From Mermis nigrescens (lineage: Eukaryota; Nematoda; Enoplea; Mermithida; Mermithidae), in contig JAVLUZ010000157.1 in the NCBI GenBank assembly GCA_036768485.1, positions 11,780,342 to 11,844,341 of the forward strand: a stretch of 64,000 nt of DNA. The letters are read 5' to 3'. Positions 62,301 through 64,000 of the stretch are shown here, piece by piece. The notes below the pieces were generated by a model. That model searched no databases. It was not told where the DNA came from and was given only the letters and a program-made list of their open reading frames with translations. The translations under genes were made by a program, and so were the position numbers. Position 1 is the stretch's first letter. Every line of letters begins with the position of its first letter.

Positions 62301-63817
62301 CTGCACCATAAATACTGAATATTTACCCTCCGTTTACCATTACGTTTTTGCAGTTGAAGGGTACCATCATAGGAAAAACTCCTAGTGTTCATTAAGCTCA
62401 CCTTCTTTACATAGTCTGACAGTCATTACTTTCATATAATGCAATTTTTTATGCTCTTTCTAAATATGTATGTTACTTTTTATGGAAAATAAATTTTGAA
62501 AAAGATACAACTAAAAAACGATTACAATGCATAAGAATATGTATCTGGCGGACAACCATGCGAAAACACGAAAAAGTAGATTTCTGTTGTGTTAAAACGA
62601 CAACCAGAGGATGAAAAGATAAAAAGGAAAAAACCACGAATCTTTTATTAGAAACTTATTTTCCCATTTTTGAGTATTTTGGATATCACTGTAAATAGGC
62701 CAAAAAATGCTTATTTCCTACAGTTCCAGACACAGGGATAATGGAGATCAGAAAAAAATGCCTATTTTCTTCTTAAATTCTCATCGTGCTAAACCATTAA
62801 AAACGATGTGACTAAAGCCAAATTGAGGCTAGACAAAGTTCCAGACACAGGGATAAGGAAGATCAGAAAAAATGTCAATAAAAAGTTTCACTATGATTTT
62901 CTCCTAGGACACGGTAAAATTAAGCGATAATGAAATGATTTTTGACGGCATATTCACAAAATAATTCGGAAATAATCACCTTTGAATAGTGCACGTTGAT
63001 CATCAATTTAAGGAGCATACGGACACATAGACTTGTGTAATAAAACAAGAGCAAATGAAAAAACAGAAGGTGGCAAGGGAAAAATAAAAATTTAACATTT
63101 ATGAGCTTTAAATTGCACGACAGTAATCGACTCAAGCCATCGGAGATGAGTGTAATTTCAGGAAGAATCTAAAAACCTTAAATATGTTTTGACCGGAAAG
63201 GATGTCACTCTCAATTATGGGGTTGAAAAAGAAGTCCTGCGCACTCCATTAAACACTGTCGAAAGTTTGAGGGTAATTCTCAAATCGATATAAACGTATA
63301 TTCTGATATTCTTTGAGAAACAAATCGCAAATTGATATCATCATATAACAAAGTAGTTCTCAAAGCAGAAGTTAACAGTAAGATTAACTAATATTATTAA
63401 TGTACAATTCTTACAAAACTTATTCACAAAATTTGATGTCACCGTTGACCTGTGACAAGATATCGTCTTGCTACGAGCCTACGATGAATAACTTTTACAT
63501 TATTGTGATTTCCTCTCCTTCTTACAACGTTCACAAATTTTCGGAAAGTAAAAACAATAAAAACTTTACTTAAAGGAGTGTAATAGCAATACAGCTAGAG
63601 AATCGATTCCTCTTTGGACGACCGTGCCAAGTTGGATTTCTAATTCTCTCTCATTTATTGAATTCCAGATTTGAACTTTTCCACCGAGTGACGTGCTCTC
63701 GAACTTGATATCCTGATTTATACAAGCATTCCGAACTTCACAGTCATCGCGATCAAGAACAACTCGTTCGTCTACTTCAATAACTTCCTCGTATAGTACT
63801 CCTGGTTCTTCGATTCG
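32323..63817 (-). CDS. OPLAH: 5-oxoprolinase (24 coding exons; N-terminus outside window)
   Basis: ATP-dependent 5-oxo-L-proline hydrolase of the gamma-glutamyl (glutathione) cycle: 5-oxoproline + ATP + 2 H2O gives glutamate, ADP and phosphate; cytosolic, normally a homodimer. The 24 exons join in phase to 1143 residues plus TGA; animal enzymes are near 1290, so about 110-130 N-terminal residues (including the DRGGTFTD block) lie beyond the right edge. Hydantoinase_A-type half, residues 1 to about 600: [78 protein letters not shown]. Hydantoinase_B-type half, about 610-1143: [79 protein letters not shown]. Introns are large and transposon-rich. Two splice sites are abnormal (before exon 5 and after exon 6). 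All frames are intact, so the gene has probably been under selection until recently or still is. Confidence 0.95.
33213..33310 (-). CDS. OPLAH: OPLAH exon 23
   Basis: Acceptor TGTTTCAG|GT, donor GCTGGA|GTACGT. Encodes [32 protein letters not shown]. Confidence 0.94.
34479..34639 (-). CDS. OPLAH: OPLAH exon 22
   Basis: Acceptor ACTTGCAG|A, donor TGCACG|GTGATT. Encodes [52 protein letters not shown]. Confidence 0.95.
35425..35507 (-). CDS. OPLAH: OPLAH exon 21
   Basis: Acceptor GCTTTCAG|GGG, donor CAAAG|GTAACC. Encodes [27 protein letters not shown](R). Confidence 0.95.
35850..35924 (-). CDS. OPLAH: OPLAH exon 20
   Basis: Acceptor TTTCTCAG|GGT, donor GGAGCG|GTACTT. A 75-bp exon encoding [11 protein letters not shown] and [12 protein letters not shown]. 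Confidence 0.94.
36000..36240. repeat. tRNA-like fragment plus CCAACTTTGGGTG-family repeat
   Basis: At about 36025-36045 GCCCGGGTTCGATTACCGG looks like a tRNA B box. From 36073 on there is a repeat shared with 50428-50657: TTTTGGCCAAA, CCAACTTTGGGTG, GATCTCCATCC...TTACATGTGTG. It lies in OPLAH intron 19. Confidence 0.4.
36632..36894 (+). mobile_element. hAT-like MITE, 8-bp target duplication GAGACCAC
   Basis: The ends are TATACCTGGGCGG and GCCCACCTATG. GAGACCAC flanks it at 36624-36631 and 36895-36902. It is the same family as 7101-7361, inserted in OPLAH intron 19. Confidence 0.82.
37972..38180. repeat. GATGCACAGCATG-family repeat, copy 4
   Basis: It begins CATAGATGCACAGCATGATCGG and ends ATTCTGGGGTCTAGA, in OPLAH intron 19 near exon 19. 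Confidence 0.5.
38233..38382 (-). CDS. OPLAH: OPLAH exon 19
   Basis: Acceptor GTTGCAG|GGA, donor TCTCAG|GTAAGT. Encodes [40 protein letters not shown]. Confidence 0.95.
38849..39013. mobile_element. Short MITE of the TAGTCTGTTTCACA family, complete copy
   Basis: It begins TAGTCTGTTTCACACTAGTTT and ends TAGTTATGTGAAACAGACTA. The interior has CGACAGATTGCGGTTATAGC. It is in OPLAH intron 18, within about 55 bp of the 3' end of exon 18. Confidence 0.75.
39066..39200 (-). CDS. OPLAH: OPLAH exon 18
   Basis: Acceptor TTCAACAG|GGT, donor AATCAG|GTATTC. Encodes [35 protein letters not shown]. Confidence 0.95.
39823..39969 (-). CDS. OPLAH: OPLAH exon 17
   Basis: Acceptor TTTTTTAG|GCA, donor GACAAA|GTGAGC. 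Encodes [35 protein letters not shown]. Confidence 0.95.
40564..40748 (-). CDS. OPLAH: OPLAH exon 16
   Basis: Acceptor TAATCTAG|GT, donor ATTCAA|GTAAGT. Encodes [44 protein letters not shown]. Confidence 0.95.
41496..41670 (-). CDS. OPLAH: OPLAH exon 15
   Basis: Acceptor TTTAATAG|GTG, donor GAACAAG|GTACAT. Encodes [34 protein letters not shown], a conserved metal/substrate-site block in the family (RGHHADIGG). Confidence 0.96.
41796..42008 (-). CDS. OPLAH: OPLAH exon 14
   Basis: Acceptor ATGTCTAG|GAA, donor ACTCCG|GTATGC. Encodes [52 protein letters not shown]. Confidence 0.96.
42205..42475. repeat. GATGCACAGCATG-family repeat, copy 5
   Basis: It begins CATAGATGCGCAGCCAATCTGG and ends TTGGAGCCTAGACCCCC. 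It pairs with an inverted copy at 42489-42715. Confidence 0.5.
42489..42715. repeat. GATGCACAGCATG-family repeat, copy 6 (inverted relative to copy 5)
   Basis: It carries AAAATGAGGCAAAATGAAGG and ends CAGCCGTGCTGTGCATCTATGG. With copy 5 it forms a large inverted repeat just downstream (on the - strand) of OPLAH exon 13. Confidence 0.5.
42729..42872 (-). CDS. OPLAH: OPLAH exon 13
   Basis: Acceptor AATCGTAG|ATC, donor ATTAAG|GTACAG. Encodes [35 protein letters not shown], the start of the hydantoinase_B-type domain. Confidence 0.95.
43301..43364 (-). CDS. OPLAH: OPLAH exon 12
   Basis: Acceptor ATTTTTAG|C, donor TTAACG|GTATGA. A 64-bp exon encoding (S)[21 protein letters not shown]. It links the hydantoinase A-type and B-type halves. 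Confidence 0.92.
44169..45940. mobile_element. DNA transposon with inverted ACTCCGGAGTAA palindrome arrays
   Basis: The terminal repeats are GGCCCGAATACCCGAA-GTGGAGTA at the left and the inverse TTACTCCACTTTCGGGTATTCGGGCC at the right. Inside both ends are clusters of short palindromic units such as ACTCCGGAGTAA and GCAGAGTAA. A CGGGTATACC block is repeated on each side. The target duplication is unclear (AAT at most). The interior is AT-rich with a fragment resembling CCCCAGAATTC-family sequence at 44394-44600. No transposase is seen. It lies in OPLAH intron 11. Confidence 0.62.
46348..48103. mobile_element. Mutator-like element with inverted CCGGGTGGCCGACAGT arrays
   Basis: The perfect 9-bp repeat GTAGTTACG flanks it (46339-46347 and 48104-48112). 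The arms are about 300 bp: an outer array of CCCGGGTGACCGACAGT units, a conserved spacer (GACAAATAGTATA-like, CTGTCAATCACAAAATTCCC), an inner array alternating GGCCGACAGT and GGCCGACTGTACCGGGT, then TGGTATAA and AAATTCC. The same order is found in inverse on the right side. The ends are GTAACGTCCCGGG and GATTGTGTCTCGGG. The interior is non-coding. It lies in OPLAH intron 11 beside exon 11. Confidence 0.75.
48116..48228 (-). CDS. OPLAH: OPLAH exon 11
   Basis: Acceptor CGTCAAG|GTC, donor TAACAG|GTGCGT. Encodes [31 protein letters not shown]. The donor lies three bases from the target duplication of the Mutator-like element at 46348-48103. Confidence 0.92.
48681..48822 (-). CDS. OPLAH: OPLAH exon 10
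   Basis: Acceptor CTTGCAG|T, donor CTAAAA|GTGCAT. Encodes [20 protein letters not shown] and the variable stretch ending TVDPEPLK. Confidence 0.93.
49905..50121 (-). CDS. OPLAH: OPLAH exon 9
   Basis: Acceptor CATTTCAG|AT, donor AAAAGAC|GTATTT. Encodes [20 protein letters not shown] to [18 protein letters not shown] and FQAIFEK. This is a less conserved linker region. Confidence 0.93.
50428..50657. repeat. CCAACTTTGGGTG-family repeat
   Basis: It shares CAATTTTTGGCCAAA, CCAACTTTGGGTG, GATCWCCCATCC and TTACATATATG with 36073-36240. It lies in OPLAH intron 8. Confidence 0.45.
50978..51066 (-). CDS. OPLAH: OPLAH exon 8
   Basis: Acceptor TATTTCAG|G, donor GACGAAA|GTAAGG. Encodes [20 protein letters not shown] and EPLNIPFDE. 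The open frame continues past the donor but loses similarity, so the earlier GTAAGG is used; it also fits the phase of exon 9. Confidence 0.93.
51316..51547 (-). mobile_element. hAT-like MITE, inverse orientation, worn target duplication
   Basis: The left end is CATAGGTGGGCGGC; the right end read inward is CACAACTGGGTGTCG. The flanks GTCCAGAC and ATCCAGAT differ at both ends of an otherwise matching 8-mer. It belongs to the same family as 7101-7361 and lies in OPLAH intron 7. Confidence 0.7.
51556..51772. repeat. GATGCACAGCATG-family repeat, copy 7
   Basis: It carries AAAATAAGGCAAAATGAAGG, a GAAAATTTTCTTTAGCATTG block and GATCGGCCATGCTGTGCAT at the end. It abuts the MITE at 51316-51547. Confidence 0.5.
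52227..52339 (-). CDS. OPLAH: OPLAH exon 7
   Basis: Acceptor TTTGAAG|GCA, donor CACAG|GTTCAT. Encodes [37 protein letters not shown], the conserved CFGGAxGQHAC block. Confidence 0.95.
52866..53128 (-). CDS. OPLAH: OPLAH exon 6 (GC donor)
   Basis: Acceptor CAATTTAG|GA. Encodes [20 protein letters not shown] to [26 protein letters not shown]. The donor is ACAGAG|GCAAAA; no GT occurs before the in-frame TAA, so a GC-AG intron is required to join AKGYDTSKH. Confidence 0.9.
53244..53626 (+). mobile_element. GTATCCAGGAT-family element in OPLAH intron 5
   Basis: It starts ACAGGCCTGTATCCAGGATA and ends CCTTCAAATACTGCCCTAT (a weak inverted repeat). It shares GGGCGGACCCAACATAAATTG and GCGCTTGAGCCAAAATTATG with 2438-2830. 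It is non-coding. Confidence 0.5.
53683..53940 (+). mobile_element. tRNA-derived SINE in OPLAH intron 5
   Basis: The 5' part has a tRNA A box (CGCCGAGTGGTAAAG) and B box (GGTTCGATTCC) about 40 bases apart. The central part reads CCTTTCATCCCAACGGGGTCGATAAATGG, which resembles the conserved core of widespread metazoan SINEs (MetaSINE-type, from memory). The 3' end is GGTGTAAAGCCCGGCC followed by TTTAACTAACTTTAACG. It is sense on the +, antisense to OPLAH. Confidence 0.65.
54231..54348 (-). CDS. OPLAH: OPLAH exon 5 (non-canonical acceptor)
   Basis: Encodes [20 protein letters not shown] to NPGPVCYRK; donor AGGAAAG|GTTAGA. Homology (APQ-LDINT) and phase place the exon start at 54348. The bases before it on the - strand are TTTCAA, so the acceptor dinucleotide is AA, not AG. 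The nearest AG (CTAG, four bases inside) would shift the frame. Confidence 0.85.
55401..55593 (-). CDS. OPLAH: OPLAH exon 4
   Basis: Acceptor GCTTAAG|T, donor CCTCAA|GTACGA. Encodes [20 protein letters not shown] and [19 protein letters not shown], the nucleotide-binding glycine-rich region of the actin-like ATPase fold, then [13 protein letters not shown]. Confidence 0.95.
55813..55942 (-). CDS. OPLAH: OPLAH exon 3
   Basis: Acceptor CTTTCAG|CT, donor GATTC|GTAAGG. Encodes [20 protein letters not shown] and [15 protein letters not shown], the start of the main hydantoinase_A domain. Confidence 0.93.
57118..57660. repeat. Diverged tandem repeat, units of about 125-165 bp
   Basis: Four units each contain CAGATTCGTAATCCTGACGTTAC-like, GGAACATTTTTAAAAAAAT-like, TTCTGCAACGCTCTG-like and GCAGTGTAAACTT-like blocks, starting near 57121, 57248, 57405 and 57530. 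The GTGTAAAC motif continues to 58290. It is in OPLAH intron 2; the function is unknown. Confidence 0.6.
58580..59734. mobile_element. Mutator-like element with inverted CCCAACAGCCCCACC arrays, nested
   Basis: The ends are GATTGTGTCTCAACAGCC and, read inward from the right, GTGATGTCTCAACAGCC. The flanks TGATTGAAG (58571-58579) and CGATTAAAG (59735-59743) match at 7 of 9. The left array (58590-58860) has units CCCAACAGCCCCACCAATAAT; the right array (59565-59733) is the inverse. Open frames through the arrays on all strands are repeat artefacts. The interior carries a CCCCAGAATTC-type fragment and a GATGCACAGCACG-family repeat (59066-59290). Confidence 0.65.
59066..59290. repeat. GATGCACAGCATG-family repeat, copy 8
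   Basis: It begins CATAGATGCACAGCACGACCGG and ends GGCAGTCTAGACTAGG, nested in the element at 58580-59734. Confidence 0.5.
60205..60300. repeat. CGGGTACCC palindrome cluster
   Basis: Several overlapping units of TTCGGGTACCCG and TACCCAGGTACCCGG occur within 96 bases. It may be the end of another array-bearing element whose partner end is missing, inside the CCTCGG element. Confidence 0.5.
61925..62040 (-). CDS. OPLAH: OPLAH exon 2
   Basis: Acceptor TTGAACAG|G, donor TATACTG|GTGAGG. Encodes [37 protein letters not shown]. Confidence 0.93.
63570..63817 (-). CDS. OPLAH: OPLAH exon 1 of window
   Basis: Encodes [20 protein letters not shown] to [16 protein letters not shown], the end of the N-terminal hydantoinase_A domain. 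The acceptor TTTTAAG before CGA ATC GAA is the best choice; the frame stays open to about 63841, so the 5' boundary could shift. The donor is TTT AA|GTAAAG (phase 2). Confidence 0.85.
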
Positions 63818-64000
63818 CTTAAAATTAATCACGATACTTTATATATTGTGCAGCCAGACAAATTGCAACCTTGATTATTCATTTTCAATACGGCGACTTG
63901 GTTGCCCAAATTGTATTATTTCTCCGCATTTTTCCGTGATATATAGAGTGGGCTGACACACTATCTGCAATGTTTTTCCAGCATAGCTTCCTTAATAATG

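Noticed and set aside
63832..64000. OPLAH start codon within the window
   Set aside because: The frame upstream of 63841 meets a stop and shows none of the N-terminal DRGGTFTD region, so the first exons lie outside.

Overview
This is a window of an invertebrate animal nuclear genome: AT-rich, intron-containing, and crowded with decayed transposable elements. The remnant of a gag-like gene at 4.8-7.6 kb has a proline/glutamine-rich head and an FFNMMETMR-type block. From memory this resembles gag-like proteins that are abundant in the mermithid nematode Romanomermis culicivorax. That organism assignment is only a lead, and no search was possible.

Two real protein genes are recognisable, both by conserved residues across exons whose splice phases fit. 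(1) On the + strand at the left edge lie the last two coding exons (271-461 and 3040-3142) of a HUWE1-type HECT ubiquitin ligase, encoding the end of the HECT C-lobe. The catalytic cysteine codon is split by the 2.6-kb final intron. (2) On the - strand, 63817 down to 32323, lies almost all of a 5-oxoprolinase gene (OPLAH). I could place 24 coding exons that join into 1143 residues. The first roughly 110-130 residues lie beyond the right edge. Two OPLAH splice sites are non-canonical: a GC donor after exon 6 and an AA where AG is expected before exon 5. The two genes converge, separated by about 29 kb.

The 3.1-32.3 kb interval holds no convincing multi-exon gene. One short ORF (18177-18407, -) could encode a small secreted peptide. 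The rest is mobile DNA. At 4.39-11.31 kb there is a nest: a transposon with long inverted arms was invaded by a gag-only LTR retroelement (4808-9639, TG...CA, CCTT target duplication), which was itself hit by a hAT-like MITE and a second MITE, while a tRNA-bearing 551-bp MITE entered the outer element. At 13.77-17.39 kb there are two head-to-tail Helitron-like copies joined CTAG/TC. A decayed Tc1 element sits at 24.99-26.36 kb.

The most unusual content is a group of non-autonomous transposons whose ends are inverted arrays of short GC-rich tandem repeats. Three of them (22187-23637, 46348-48103, 58580-59734) carry 9-bp target-site duplications and share a GTGTCYC-like terminal motif, but each has a different repeat unit. 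They look like one Mutator-like family with replaceable subterminal arrays. One inserted three bases inside an OPLAH 5' splice site. Another lies nested in a CCTCGG-repeat element (58302-61181, 8-bp duplication). A further inverted-array element (44169-45940) is built from ACTCCGGAGTAA-like palindromes.
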